Origin: Chara braunii
Taxonomy: Eukaryota; Streptophyta; Charophyceae; Charales; Characeae
DNA: 64,000 nucleotides
Assembly: GCA_003427395.1 (NCBI GenBank)
Contig: BFEA01000220.1
Span: forward strand, 788,404-852,403
Reading direction: 5' to 3'
In this document: positions 1 through 10,281 of the stretch, piece after piece
How positions within the stretch are numbered: the first letter of the stretch is position 1
Layout of the letters: every line of letters begins with the position of its first letter
The notes under the pieces: model-generated
Database searches by the model: none
Seen by the model: the letters and a program-made list of their open reading frames with translations, nothing else
Told to the model about the DNA's origin: nothing
Position numbers and translations under genes: made by a program

Positions 1-63
<63 letters not shown>
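1..63. repeat. (GA)n microsatellite at window edge
   Basis: The window opens inside an uninterrupted GA dinucleotide run, so its true left end lies outside. Similar tracts recur at 4719-4803, 6053-6112, 11880-11941, 22814-22866, 25139-25188 and 27393-27450. Confidence 0.97.
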
Positions 64-66
<3 letters not shown>

Positions 67-78
67 CGTTTTGTTACT

Positions 79-123
79 GAAATTCACAGGACGGAAATTC
101 ACAGGTCGGAAATTCACAGGACG
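79..123. repeat. 15-bp tandem repeat, three units
   Basis: Three head-to-tail copies of GAAATTCACAGGACG, with one T/A difference in the middle copy, lie just after the GA tract. Confidence 0.9.
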
Positions 124-608
124 GTGGAGGCGAGGAGGCAGAGGAAGAAAAGTGACGATGAGTGAAAAGAGCGTGTCTCGCTGCCGAATTTGAGCGGTTG
201 CCAGTCAATTTCGATTAGAGCTGGAGCTCTCTAATCGGCGCTCTGCAAGCTAGCCGCGCGCGGTGCAGGCGTGCGGGCAATGTCCGCAGAAAAGGAAAGG
301 AATTGAAGAAAAGTAAAATTCAGAGCCAGCGTCATAACGCCTGGCACGTAAAAAAGAAGAAAGCACACATCTTCCTTGTTGTTCACTCTTGCACTGTCGC
401 TTTTTTCTTTTGCTTTCTTTAGTAAGCCATTCGCAGTTTCTTTCTTTTTTCCCATCTGTCTCTTGCATTCTCTTTTTTTCCCCTTCTTCTCCTTTTTCTT
501 TTTGTGTCTTCTTTTCTATTTTTTTTTTACTCTTCTATCAATTTTTTTTTTTCCTTCGATACGACCCGGTTGTTTTCTCAGGCAGCGCTTTCATCGCAAT
601 AGATGCCC

Positions 609-671
<63 letters not shown>

Positions 672-2689
672 CTGGGGATACTCAAACTAGCACTTATTGT
701 GACTGACTGTAATTACAGCCGGACCTGAATGTATCTGGATGAATCTGACGGCAAGTACGTCCATAAATATGTAGCAAAGTCTTTGTGTGAGTAAGCCCTC
801 TGTCTCTCTTCTTGTGATCCATTTTTAATGAAAATCCTTTTTTAAATCGGGCGAACGTTCAATGCAGATACTGACATGTAGCAGCGAAACACAATGCACA
901 GTCACACGTTGTCATCGGCGGGCAGTGAACATTTCCGTATAGGCGAACATCGAAAACTGTGCGACTGCTGTGGATGCATGCGATTCGACGGTGCAGAATG
1001 AAACTTTCAAACTCGAATCTGTGCGCAGCATCTCACGACTCTGCGCTCCCTCCCTGCCCTCCCCCCCCCCCCCGCCGCCCCCGGCCTCCGCCTCCCCGCG
1101 CCCCGGCGGCCAATTCTTCTAAAGAAGAGGTAGGGGATGGAATTTCCTCGCGCAGATTGACTTGACTACCGGGGTGTGGGGGTGGGAAGAGATGGAGCTA
1201 TTGTGTACCGACCGGCGGAGCAACAATTCCTCCTCCTCCTCCTCCTCCTCCTTCCTCCTTCCTTCTCTCCCTCTCTTCACTCTCGTCCAGCCTTTCCCTC
1301 GCGAACAATGACCGCAGTTTTTCCACGCGCCAGCTATTTCCCCCCTTCCTACGAAAGCGCTACCGCCTCTTGTATGTTTTACACTTCTCGTTCCTCTTGT
1401 TTCTTCCTCTTTGCTTCTGGGTGATGTCGTCATTCGACTCTCGCTCCTGTTTTTACTTGCTGCTCATTTTTCATCTCCTCTCTCTCTCTCTCTCTCTTTC
1501 TCTTTCTTTTTTTCTCGCGCTCTCTCTTCCACCTACCCATGCCGCCCAAACACACGCAGACATTTACGGACACATTGGCGAGGGGTTTGGATGAAAGGGG
1601 ACGCTATGAGTTAAGGACAGGGGAACGATCCGCGGGCGCGATATTTTTGTGGTAGAGTCGTAGGCACGTGTCGGGCTTCTGACACGTGCCTTGCGACACA
1701 AGCTCTCCTTAATCACCGCGAGACAGAGCAGCGCCAGCGGAACTCGACCGTGCAAGACTTTCAGACTTCGTTGGAGCGGCTGGGAAGCAATTGGCATGAG
1801 ATGGGAGATGGTAGTGGGGAGTGGGAGGTGTTCCAGCAAGGCGTGCCTTGGTATCGCAAACAGCTTCACAGGGCGATGGAAGCGGGGAGGGCGAAGGTGA
1901 CAGCGCAACGGCTGTCTTGTCATTACTGTATTTGATGGATAGGAGGAGAAGGGGGAAGAGGAGGAGGATGAGGAGGAGGGGGAAGAGGAGGAGGATGAGG
2001 AGGAGAAGGAAGAGGAGGAGGAGGAGGAGGACGGAAACAGGAAGATTGGGATGTAATTGTTCGAATTTTTCGGGGAATTGGGAGGTTGGAAGACAGGAGA
2101 AGGCACGCAATTTTCGGAGGCGACAAGAGGAAGTATAGTGTTTTGGGAGGAAGGGAAGAGCAATTCAGGGAGGGGGGGGAGGGGGAATACACGCACAGCT
2201 GATTTTGGTGTAGAAAGCCAACTCTCGGGATGCGCTGATGCCCTGACGCAATGCGGACGTCGTACGCACGTGATGCTGCTTGTCATCCATTATGTGCCCA
2301 TTTTTTCCTCGTCATTTTCCGAGTCCTCCTTTCCTCAAGAAGGGGAGGAGGAAGGCGGCGAGACGCTCCACGCACCTGATTATAATGCAAACCATTCTTT
2401 AAGGGGGGTTTGTAACCACGGCGCTGAGATGCTCATGATGAGTTGGCACTCTATGGCGCGAAAGTTGGGCTTAGGACGGTCAAAATGATCACGTGTTCTA
2501 TTTGATGAAGACGGATGTTTGGCGGCGGCGGGAACCTAGCGCGGCGAGCGGAGGGGGCCAGGGGGAGGCGGGAGGTCCGGAAGGGGGTGGGGGGATATTC
2601 GCCTGGAATCGTCGCGCGCAGCGGTTGAGGGGACAGACTGGCCGTCAGTCTATCCGCTTTCGAGTTTCTGAGGGCATGATACTTGCACG
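124..2689. other. Intergenic low-complexity stretch, no gene supported
   Basis: This stretch holds polypyrimidine and polypurine blocks: (CT)n at 609-666, poly-C near 1061-1072, CT-rich sequence near 1227-1275 and 1470-1530, and a GGA/GAA purine block at 1935-2035. The open frames across it encode runs of Ser/Leu/Phe or Arg/Gly/Glu and look like translated simple sequence. I see no domain, splice pattern or start context that supports a gene. Confidence 0.7.
609..666. repeat. (CT)n microsatellite
   Basis: A CT dinucleotide tract with a TTTC interruption at its start, running into a short GT tail. Confidence 0.95.
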
Positions 2690-3210
2690 TGCAGGACGTT
2701 TCCGACTGATTCATGGACGTCATTGAGGTTGGATACATCCAGGACGGGCCGCGGCGGACATACAGTAATTTATTGGGGGCGGAAGCTCCGCGCACTATTA
2801 GATTGGTACACGTGGGACTTTTCGACTGATTCCTGACGTAATTGCGGTCAGATACATCCATGACAAGCCGNGGCGGGACGGAATTTAGTTGCGGGCGGAA
2901 TCCCCGCGGCGGACATAATTTATTGTGGGCGGAAGCTCCGCGCACTATTAGATTGGTACACGTGGGACTTTTCGACTGATTCCTGACGTAATTGCGGTCA
3001 GATACATCCAGGACAAGCCGCGGCGGGACGGAATTAGTTGCGGGCGGAATCCCCGCCCACTACTAAACTGTATACGTGGGCTTTTCATCTGATTCCTGAA
3101 CGTAATAGCAGTCAGATGCATCCTGGACGTAATAGCAGTCAGATACATCCTGGTGACGGGCCGCGGCGGGATGGAATTTAGTCGTGGGCGGAATCCCGCC
3201 AACACTAACT
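2690..3210. repeat. ~155-bp tandem (satellite-like) repeat array
   Basis: About three units are visible. The best-matched pair starts near 2750 and 2907. Each unit has a GGGCGGAAGCTCCGCGC block, then GGTACACGTGGGACTTTT, a GATTCCTGACGTAATTGC block, AGATACATCCA and a GCCGCGGCGGGACGGAAT block. A more diverged unit follows from about 3056. A fourth diverged unit reappears at about 3530-3690, after foldback and SINE insertions at 3213-3420, so the array seems to have been split by them. There is one N at 2871. Confidence 0.85.
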
Positions 3211-3212
3211 TA

Positions 3213-3326
3213 GCCACCCGTCTTCACACGAATAGAACGCCCGGTCATTATAGCCGTATCTGGTACAATTTCGAGTCCAGATACAGCTATAATGACCAGT
3301 CGTTCTATTCGGGTGAAGACGGGTAG
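3213..3326. mobile_element. Foldback MITE family A, copy 1
   Basis: This is a nearly complete inverted repeat of about 114 bp. The left arm reads CCACCCGTCTTCACACGAAT and continues through AGAACG and GGTCATTATAGC. The right arm is its reverse complement and ends GGTGAAGACGGGTAG. Two further copies lie at 21351-21463 and 23672-23784, with shared arms and diverged loops. No coding capacity. I could not define a target-site duplication. The foldback would also form a long hairpin RNA if transcribed. Confidence 0.85.
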
Positions 3327-3420
3327 TAGGTACACCCATGACTTGTCGAAATGCGGTCCTGACTTCGAATCCCTCGGTGAAATGACCAAACAATTCTGTA
3401 CCTGAAGCGGGTCAGTTCAA
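3326..3420 (+). mobile_element. tRNA-derived SINE family S1, diverged copy (+)
   Basis: The head shares GTACACCCA, a GTYGAAAT block and a box-B-like ACTTCGAATCCC with the copies at 7443-7612 and 10943-11098, which are on the other strand. The body ends in AATTCTGTACCTG..GGGTCAG, matching the AATTCTGAATTACCTGGGCC region of those copies. It directly abuts the foldback element on its left, so one may have inserted at the edge of the other. Confidence 0.55.
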
Positions 3421-3897
3421 TTGTATAATGGTATTAATACCTCAAGGCCGTCGCCATTTTCTGAGATTGGGGGGGAGGGGGGGCCGAGGGAAGGGGAGGG
3501 GAGGGGAGGGGGAGGAGAGAGAAAAAGAATCCCGCCCAGTTGTAATTTGTACACGTGGAGTTTTGGACTGATTCCTGGACGGAATTGGCGTCCGGTACAT
3601 TCAGGATGGCCGGGGGGGCCGGAATGTAGTTTGGGGCGGAATTTCCGCGCACTTCGGGCGGAGCGGAATTTGTACACGAGGACTCTTCTCAATTGACGCG
3701 GGAAGGAAATTACAGTAGTTTGCGGACGTGGTGTACCGATGAAGCGCTTGTGTGGCTCTCTCTGGTCATGAAGAAAAGGTTTTCACCCCTGTCATCTCCA
3801 CCACAATAGAACGCACGGTTGTGGGTCATTGGGAGAGGAGATGCTCTCACCATCTTACCATCTCCGGAATGCTGTCTGTGTAATTTTTACTCTGTCA

Positions 3898-3920
3898 AAA
3901 AAAAAAAAAAAAAAAAAAAA
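3898..3920. repeat. poly(A) tract
   Basis: An uninterrupted A run follows TTTTTACTCTGTC. It may be the tail of a retroposed sequence to its left, but the source is not recognisable. Confidence 0.6.
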
Positions 3921-3970
3921 GTAGGAAAGAAGGAAAGGCGCATGCATAGAGGAGCACAAACGGACGAGGA

Positions 3971-4072
3971 GTCGTTCTTCGAGACATCCGTGAAAATGGG
4001 AGCGATACAGAGAATGAAAATTAGCATGGCCCCTGCGTTGAGGATGAAATGCATAATACAGAAATGGTCTTA
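3971..4072 (+). pseudogene. U6 spliceosomal snRNA-like retro-copy
   Basis: The stretch follows U6 snRNA from its 5' hairpin to its 3' region: a GACATCCG block, GGGAGCGATACAGAGA (the ACAGAGA box that recognises the 5' splice site), ATTAGCATGGCCCCTGCG (the catalytic AGC triad and central stem), AGGATGA, and GAAATGGTC at the 3' end. There is an insertion of about 4 nt between ACAGAGA and AGC, a stretch whose spacing is normally fixed. The 3' end lacks the run of T that terminates U6 transcription. I read it as a pseudogene or reverse-transcribed copy, not a working gene. U6 identity is from memory of the conserved blocks. Confidence 0.8.
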
Positions 4073-4248
4073 AACTAATCCAAACAACGAGAAAAAACAA
4101 AATAGCCACATGTATTTTGCCTGGGGCGCTGGGCCCGTGAAAAAAAAAAAGAAAAAAAAAAGAGGGAAAAAACAGAAAGAAGATAGGAATCGGAGACGCG
4201 AGAGGGGTAAAAGGGAAATAATGGAAAGTAAATTATGAGTGGTCGTTT

Positions 4249-4279
4249 GGCACGCACGACAAGAAATGGTCCAAATTTT
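4249..4279 (+). pseudogene. U6 snRNA 3'-end fragment
   Basis: GGCACGCACGACAAGAAAT followed by GGTCCAAATTTT matches the last 30 or so bases of plant U6 more closely than the nearby longer copy does. The 5' two thirds are missing. An A-rich stretch follows, as expected for a 5'-truncated retro-copy. Confidence 0.7.
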
Positions 4280-4492
4280 GAACCAAAAAAAAAGGAAAAA
4301 AAAACGCGTGCGGAAGGTACTCGGTTATTCAGCTCCTAGCCGCACTTGAACGGATTTTCTGCGCCGGTCCTTGGAATGTATCTAGACACCAGATGCTGCG
4401 TGAGAACAGGGAGTAGTGAAGGGAAGGCCTGAACGAGTTGAAGAGATGCAGGGCCTACCGGTAGTTGCACCACTCGCTGTCCGGCAGCATTT

Positions 4493-4531
4493 GAATGCAT
4501 CTAGACACCGGATGCATTCAGAATCTTGGGG
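4493..4531. repeat. Short perfect hairpin around a TCTAGACACC motif
   Basis: GAATGCATC pairs with GATGCATTC across a TAGACACCG loop. The same GTATCTAGACACCAGATGC wording occurs about 115 bp upstream at 4377-4395, so this may be the remnant of a diverged repeat. Confidence 0.5.
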
Positions 4532-4718
4532 GATGGTGAGTTGTGCAACGAGGCCCGGAGAGATGAAAGAAACTGAAAAAAGGGAAGTGAAGATGGAGTT
4601 TAGGATGAAGAGACTGAAAATAAGAATTGAAGAAAAAAGAACTCAGCATATAGAGGGGCCATTAACTGCTTTTGAAGTAGGCATCTGCTCGCTCGCTAAG
4701 GGCGTTCTTGGGCCGTAC

Positions 4719-4803
<85 letters not shown>
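4719..4803. repeat. (GA)n microsatellite
   Basis: A GA tract of about 85 bp with one AA interruption near its start. Confidence 0.96.
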
Positions 4804-4807
<4 letters not shown>

Positions 4808-4944
4808 CGTGGCGGTCTTTTCGAGCGAGGAGAAAGAGCCTGGCAGGCAGAAGATGACCGGATTTTAAAGATCTGCGGAAGACTTGTGCCCGGATATGGA
4901 GTATTATGGACGCTTGTCTTTTCACTTTGTGTTCCTCCCCCTCC

Positions 4945-5052
4945 TCCCTTATAGGGCGACGTCCCGAGGTAGTTCAGAATTAGTATTTTACTTGAGTGTA
5001 ATTCGGGCAGGATTGGAACGCAGGACTGTTTATCAACAGCTGGACGGGTAAA
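4945..5052 (-). mobile_element. tRNA-derived SINE family S1 fragment (-)
   Basis: Read on the minus strand it ends in the family body and tail: ...CCCGAATTAC..., AATTCTGAACTACCTCGGGAC, GTCGCCCT. The same order (AATTCTGAAT, GGG.C, then GTCGCCCTTT) is seen in the better copy at 10943-11098. The tRNA-like head is diverged, with a box-B-like GCGTTCCAATCC. Confidence 0.55.
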
Positions 5053-5148
5053 CATTCAGGCGCGTTGATTTTTTTTTTTTTACTATGCTTTTCCGATTCT
5101 CTGGTTGGATCAAGAACCGTCGGAGGTGGGGGAAAAAAAAGAAAGAAA

Positions 5149-5273
5149 GGGCCTCGCCACCACACCACTCTCGAAATGTGAAAAAGACAAATGTGGCGGT
5201 TGCATCTGGCCATGTTCTAGCGGTAAGTTCATTATCATTTTGCAGATTTTTCGAGAGTGCTGTGGCGATGCCC
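5149..5273. mobile_element. Small TIR element (family T) with AAA target duplication
   Basis: The left end reads GGGCCTCGCCACCACACCAC then TCTCGAAA. The right end is the reverse complement of GGGCATCGCCACAGCACTCT then CGAAAA. The 3-bp AAA on each side (5146-5148 and 5274-5276) fits a target-site duplication. The interior shares CATGTTCTAGCGG and TCATTTTGCA with the sequences at 8428-8520 and 24665-24787. There is no ORF, so it must be non-autonomous. A 15-bp direct repeat, AAGAACCGTCGGAGG, also lies outside it at 5112-5126 and 5275-5289. Confidence 0.75.
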
Positions 5274-5289
5274 AAAGAACCGTCGGAGG

Positions 5290-5808
5290 AACGCACGCCT
5301 CCTTGGCTACCTGTCTGACGATAATCTCCCTGCGAAAGTGCCGTGCAAGCTATACCTTCTTCCCTCGAATAGAAGGCACGGTTGTTTTTTTGGGAGTGTC
5401 TGCCTTGTTGATTCGCTGCCGGGGTGCAGGGGTGCTGAAATAGGTGAAAGGGGGGTTTGGGGTAAGACGCAGGAAGAGGTAGAGAGGGTATTTCCTTATA
5501 TTCTTGTCGTAATTGTTCATGCTTGGGTGAATAACACGGTATTACGGTAGTGATTGACCGGCGCTGGCTGTGGGTATAGATGGAAGTATAGCCGAGAAAA
5601 GACCCCCGGTAGAGTACCGGTTTCAATTTTCGTTTCTCATCAAGAAGAGAGAAACGTTCTTGCTTGCTGGTTATACGCCTGCAGCCCCCGCGGTCGGGCC
5701 CACGTTGAAAGGACGAAACTCGTTTTTTTTCCTAACTTGTTTCTGAAGTACCGAAACTTCGGGTTCTCGACTTACAGTGCTGGCCAGATAGCTGATGTCG
5801 GACTGCCA

Positions 5809-5839
<31 letters not shown>

Positions 5840-5914
5840 ATTCTCCCCTGCCGTCTCTTGGTCGCAAGGTCTGGTTGTTTTCAAGTGGGTTAGCTTCTTT
5901 TTTCGCGCGCGCGT

Positions 5915-5956
<42 letters not shown>

Positions 5957-6052
5957 GAGAGAGAGAGAGAGAGAGGGAGAGAGAGAGAGAGAGAGAGAGA
6001 ATGTTAGCTAACGATATTTTCTGTTTCATTTGGTGGGTGCTATGCGGTGNNN

Positions 6053-6115
<63 letters not shown>

Positions 6116-7080
6116 TTAGCTAACGATATTTTCTGTCTCATTTGATGGGTGGTATGTGGTGGACGGACGGTGATTGGCAGGGAAGAGGAACGAATGGCAT
6201 CGCTTCTGCAAAGCATGCAGCCGAGAGGAAGGATAGACTCTATGGCTGGGAGGAATTTCTTCGTGGTTCTTCCGGTGAGAAGCGCTCTGCGCGTTTTCCG
6301 CAATTGATGAAACTGACCATCAAAGGCGAGGAAAGACAGTCCGAATTCGTCTTTTCTTCAGTTATGGGTGCCGCTGGCGATGGTTCAGATATGGAACCGA
6401 CGGAGTTTTCGCGCGTACGCACGATCATGATTGCTCAGGACCATCTCTTCAGAGAGCAGGTACTTAAAACCATTTTGCCCGTAGGCCAGGGGGGGGGGCA
6501 GTTCTTCGTCCCTCCACTTTTTTTTTTTTTTTTTCTGCCCGTGTTCCAAAATAGAGAGAACGAAGGGAGTAGAGATAGCAGGTGATGACGAGCGGGCAGG
6601 TGGCTGGCTGGCTGGATTTTATTTCTTGGGATTTTATTATTATTATTATTATCAAAAAATTCGAACTCGTTACCTGTTCGAAGATGACACCTCGAGAAAA
6701 AAAAGATGAATTGCACGAACGTACGATCGCTAATTAAACATGAATGCTGCTAAAAAAAAAGAAAGAAAAAAAAAAAAAAAAAAAGAAAAAAAAAGAGAAG
6801 TGAAAGGGATTCCCTTGGGCACTTCCGTTCCACCTTCCCTCCTCTTCCCTTTCCCCTGCGCCTCCCTCCGTTTTCATTCCAAAACAAACAGATTTTTAGT
6901 TCATTTTTCATCGAAGAAGAAGAAAGAACTTCATCCTCCCGTCTCCCTGAGGCGATATGAAGCTCCCTCAGTGGACAACTGTTAAAAAAAAAAAAAAAAA
7001 AAAAGCTGGCTCCACGACAACGATCACTGAGAACGTAAATGATGTTATCCCACAGGAGAAAAAAAGAAAAAAACACCACA
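5290..7080. other. Repeat-rich intergenic stretch, no gene supported
   Basis: It contains a (TGGC)n run at about 5810-5840, (GT)n and (GA)n tracts at 5913-6000, an N gap at 6050-6052, a second GA tract at 6053-6112, poly-T at 6519-6534, a short (TTA)n near 6637-6652 and A-rich tracts near 6752-6796 and 6984-7004. The phrase AGAATGTTAGCTAACGATAT and about 30 bases after it occur twice (from 5999 and from 6112), so the tract-plus-flank has been duplicated or misassembled across the gap. An open frame at 6142-6585 (+) of 147 codons shows no domain and runs into simple sequence; I do not support it as a gene. Confidence 0.6.
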
Positions 7081-7170
7081 CAGTGCCACACAGTGCCACA
7101 CAGTGTCGCACAGTGACATGCAGTGTTGCACAGTGCCACACAGTGTTGCACAGTGTCGCACAGTGCCAAA
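7081..7170. repeat. 10-bp minisatellite, nine units
   Basis: Nine consecutive 10-mers follow CAGTGNNNCA, with only the three middle positions and one CATG variant changing. It immediately precedes a CACCTG. Confidence 0.93.
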
Positions 7171-7442
7171 CACCTGTTTCTGGATTTGTGCAAGTTCTGG
7201 TACATGTAGAGGGCCTGTTAGGGCCTGTTAGAGAGTATTCTCGTTAACGTTTCAGTTTGAACCGGTGTCCGAAGGTCAGTCCCACACACCTGCGGAAGCG
7301 GGTCGAAAAAAAAAAGAAAAAAAGAAAAAAAGAAAAAGGAAAACAGAGAGTAAGAGGGAGCCTATCAGGACGGTTCACATATAATTGACCCACGTGTGAG
7401 CCTATTCTTTCTTTTCGTTTTCTTATTATATTTTTATAAAAA

Positions 7443-7612
7443 AGGCGATGGCCTTCAGATATCGTGGTGGTGGGGGGGGGGAAGATATTATCGTGCAACT
7501 GACTGGGCCCAGGTAATTCAGAAATTCATTCGACTAGTTCCATCGGTGTTCGAGTTTGCGTCTGTATTTCAACAGTTCGTGGGTGTACCGACTGCGCTAC
7601 CGGTAGGCCATT
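7443..7612 (-). mobile_element. tRNA-derived SINE family S1 (-)
   Basis: On the minus strand the head reads GGTAGCGCAGTCGGTACACC (box-A-like), then a GTTGAAATACAG block and box-B-like CAAACTCGAACACC. A unique body follows (AATTTCTGAATTACCTGGGC ... GATATCTGAAGGCC ... GCC) and then an A-rich tail (the T-rich sequence at about 7408-7443). The same head, body and tail order occurs at 10943-11098. Head with pol III boxes, body and A-rich tail is the SINE layout. I infer mobilisation by a LINE, such as the one at 55.4-64 kb, but no shared 3' end was shown. Confidence 0.75.
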
Positions 7613-7693
7613 TGTTTTTATAACCATTTCTCGATTTATGCATGTCATCCTTGCACAGGGTCCATCTTCTGTGTGTATCATTCCAAGTTTAAC

Positions 7694-7789
7694 GAATATC
7701 CTGAGAGGAAAGAAAAAGAAAAGAGGAATATCCTGAGAGGAAAGAAAAACAAAAGAGGAATATCCTGAGAGGAAAGAAAAAGAAAAGAG
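7694..7789. repeat. 32-bp minisatellite, three units
   Basis: Three near-identical units beginning GAATATCCTGAGAGGAAAGA start at 7694, 7726 and 7758. Only one A/C difference is visible. Confidence 0.95.
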
Positions 7790-8353
7790 GGGAGATGAAC
7801 ACGTCTCTGAATACAAAACTTGAGAGCAGATGAACACCTCTACAGTGATTTCTTCTTAACATTGAAAAACAAAAAAAAAGGTTCGAAGTGTGTTAGCCGT
7901 CGAAAACTCTGTTTTGGTTTTCTTTCGTTGTATGGGAAAGAACATGTTGTCCCCTATGGGCCACGGCCGTTTAGTATGTCGTTTGAAATGGGGACAGAAG
8001 AAGGGAAGGACGACGAGTGGTGGTTGTTTTACAGCACAAGCAGAGTAAAGACTCCCGAATAAGGCTTGGAGGCATTCAGAAAAGTACAAGTCTGAGTACG
8101 CCCTCAGCGGCAGCCTAGCAAAGGGAAGGTATGCTTCCTGGGGCAAGGTCCCACTTGCATGGATTACGAGGTTTCGGCCATCGATCTTCGTATCCACGGT
8201 CACTATCTATAATCCGTGCAAGTGAGACCTACTCCCTGGAGCGGAAGAAGAAGACCATGCCGCCGGCGCCGCTGCCGACGACCACAACAGACCATGCCGC
8301 CGGCGCTGCTGCCGACGACCACAATGGCAAAGAAGAAGAAGAAGAAGAAGAAA
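7790..8353. other. Intergenic, no feature beyond simple sequence
   Basis: It has scattered A-rich stretches and a GCCGCCGGCGC direct repeat near 8257-8310, running into a GAA tract. No gene or clear mobile element is seen. Confidence 0.5.
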
Positions 8354-8355
8354 GG

Positions 8356-8530
8356 CCCTGGCTCCACCACCCTTCCAATCTGAGAAATGCGAAAAAAGAA
8401 ATGCCGACCGAAGATATTGGGCCTTGCTCCGCTACTCACCACATGCACAAAATACAAAAAATATGGCCATTTATCTTTGCATGTTCTAGCGGGAGTTTCG
8501 TTCTCATTTTGCACATTTAGAGGCCAGTTT
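8356..8530. mobile_element. Fragments of TIR family T
   Basis: Two left-type ends, GGCCCTGGCTCCACCAC at about 8356 and GGGCCTTGCTCCGCTACTC at 8428, precede an interior (ATGCACAAAATACAAAAAAT..., TTTGCATGTTCTAGCGGGAG, TCTCATTTTGCACA) that matches the intact 123-bp element at 24665-24787. No matching right end is visible, so these look like broken copies. Confidence 0.55.
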
Positions 8531-8770
8531 TTCCGTCTTCTAGCTGAAGGTACACTCCACATTTACACATTTGGTGAGGAAGTTCCTTGCTGCACTACTC
8601 ACCGATCCTGGAAATAGCAGAATGTGCAGAATGCATCTCCTGCTAGAATGTGGACACATACGCCCGCTGCAGTTTGTCTTTTCCACATGTGGTGACACTT
8701 CTCACCCCACATACGTTTCGGCGTGTGCTTTCTTGCTGCATTTTGTCACCCCACCTTTCTGGCAAAGCCC

Positions 8771-9005
8771 AATGTGAAATAACTTCAAATAAGTTGAAAA
8801 CCCGGGCACAGAGTACTCACCTCACAGCCCTTTTGTTCCAATGTGAAACAAGTTGAAAACCGGGCACAGAGTACTCACCTCACAGCCCTTTTGTTCCCCC
8901 CCAGAATGGGTGATGTGTGGGGGGACCCCCCTTCGGGCACAGAGTACTCACCTCACAGCCCATTTGTTTCCCCCAGGAATGGGTGATGTGTGGGGGGACG
9001 TTTCC
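8771..9005. repeat. Triplicated ~65-90 bp unit
   Basis: GGGCACAGAGTACTCACCTC followed by ACAGCCCTTTTGTTCC occurs three times, at about 8804, 8862 and 8935. The last two copies also share GAATGGGTGATGTGTGGGGG. It is a tandem duplication; no coding signal. Confidence 0.9.
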
Positions 9006-9506
9006 AGCGGCCACACCTTGGGTGGGTTTTCTCAGCCCAGGCTGTCGGCTTGAACCGTTTTGTTGTTTTATGCCCACCCAGAGGAGACATGCAGTGAATT
9101 TGTGCAGCTTTGAGGTGTTCAGGTGAGTTTTCCGTAGGTGCGAGTTCTGTTCGCGAAAATCAGGGTGGGGCGAGTAGTACAGCAAGGCCCTTAGTAGTAC
9201 AACTGGGCGCAAAGGAAGATATTTGTGGTTGGCTTTCTGGGAAAAGATGGAAGGGCAAAAGATTCGGTGCCTTTTTCTGGGAAATAATCTCTAGAGGGCA
9301 GGATTCACTTTTTGCTTTTATTTTACTTGATTCGGCAGTGAGGGAGGCCCTGAGAATGAGGAGGAGAATTTAGGGCACACAGAAAACGGCTGGATTTTAC
9401 TGTTTTTATTTGGGACGAAGAAAGGAATAGTGCGTTTTTGTTTGCTCGTTGTGAGTCGTGAATCGCTGAAGGAGATGGCAGAGCTTGATGGGCCTCAAAG
9501 CCTTTT
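9006..9506. other. Intergenic, nothing recognised
   Basis: Unremarkable sequence without repeats I could match, RNA genes or coding signal. Confidence 0.4.
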
Positions 9507-9674
9507 TTTAAACCGCCAGTAGTCCAGTACCTTTCCCAGCTATTTTTTCAGATGCGCGCCGGGTAACGTGCTGGCCTGAAACGGAAGGGCGGCCGCCGAT
9601 AAACCAGTCTTGATTGTCGGGCCGGCGCGCAGTGCCCGCGACTGGCATATGGGAAAGGGACTGGTGGCTTAAAC
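9507..9674. mobile_element. Foldback element, ~168 bp
   Basis: The left end TTTAAACCGCCAGTAGTCC leads to TACCTTTCCCAG; the right end is the reverse complement of GTTTAAGCCACCAGTCCC then TTTCCCATATGCCAG. The central part is GC-rich with its own GGCCGGCGCG palindromic pieces. The phrase TAAACCGCCAGTACGCGCCC recurs at 11404-11423, hinting at another end. No ORF. Confidence 0.6.
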
Positions 9675-10281
9675 TTCAATGCAATGACTCGTGTTGAGTG
9701 TGAAATGAAGTTGGTGGGGTTTTGTGCCTTTGCACGTGTCCTTTGAGCCGACATTGCAACCGTTCCTCCCCTCCCAATAACAGTACAGGTATAGGGTCTC
9801 TATAGGTACATTTAGAAAAATCTAGATAGATACTTGAGGATCTAGAAGGATGTACGTGATTAGTTTGTCGGAACTTTGTCCTAGTCAGGTTTATCAATGC
9901 ACACAGTCCTAGAGATATAGCTCTTCTAGGAAGAGTCATAAAGTAGGCTTTCATTCAGAGAACAAAAGATGAAAAATCCTGAGCCTGAGTTTCAGCCAAT
10001 CTGGCTTCACCATGTAATCGAGTTTTGTGACAAATGGTGGTATTGTCGTAGAGTGTCTAGGACGCATCAAAGAGGTGTTTTCACATTTTGCTTTTAGGAG
10101 TCGTCTGCAGTGCAGAAATGCTCAACGTGTTCACAAGCTTTCTAGATGTGTACCAGCCTGGCAGAAACTGCTTAGATTTGTTAGGGAGTGAAAATTTTAG
10201 GGTCGACATTTTGATATGGTTGTGCTGGCAACGAGAACAAATATCTCGATATCACAGCTGGCTGATATCCTCACGGCGAGT

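Noticed and set aside
376-706. Overlapping Ser/Leu/Phe-rich open frames at 376-706
   Set aside because: They are translations of (CT)n and T-rich tracts with no domain or conservation sign.
6142-6585. 147-codon plus frame as a gene
   Set aside because: No recognisable domain, it starts beside a GA tract and runs into G and T homopolymers.
7081-7170. CRISPR-like array
   Set aside because: The repeats are contiguous 10-mers without unique spacers; it is an ordinary minisatellite.
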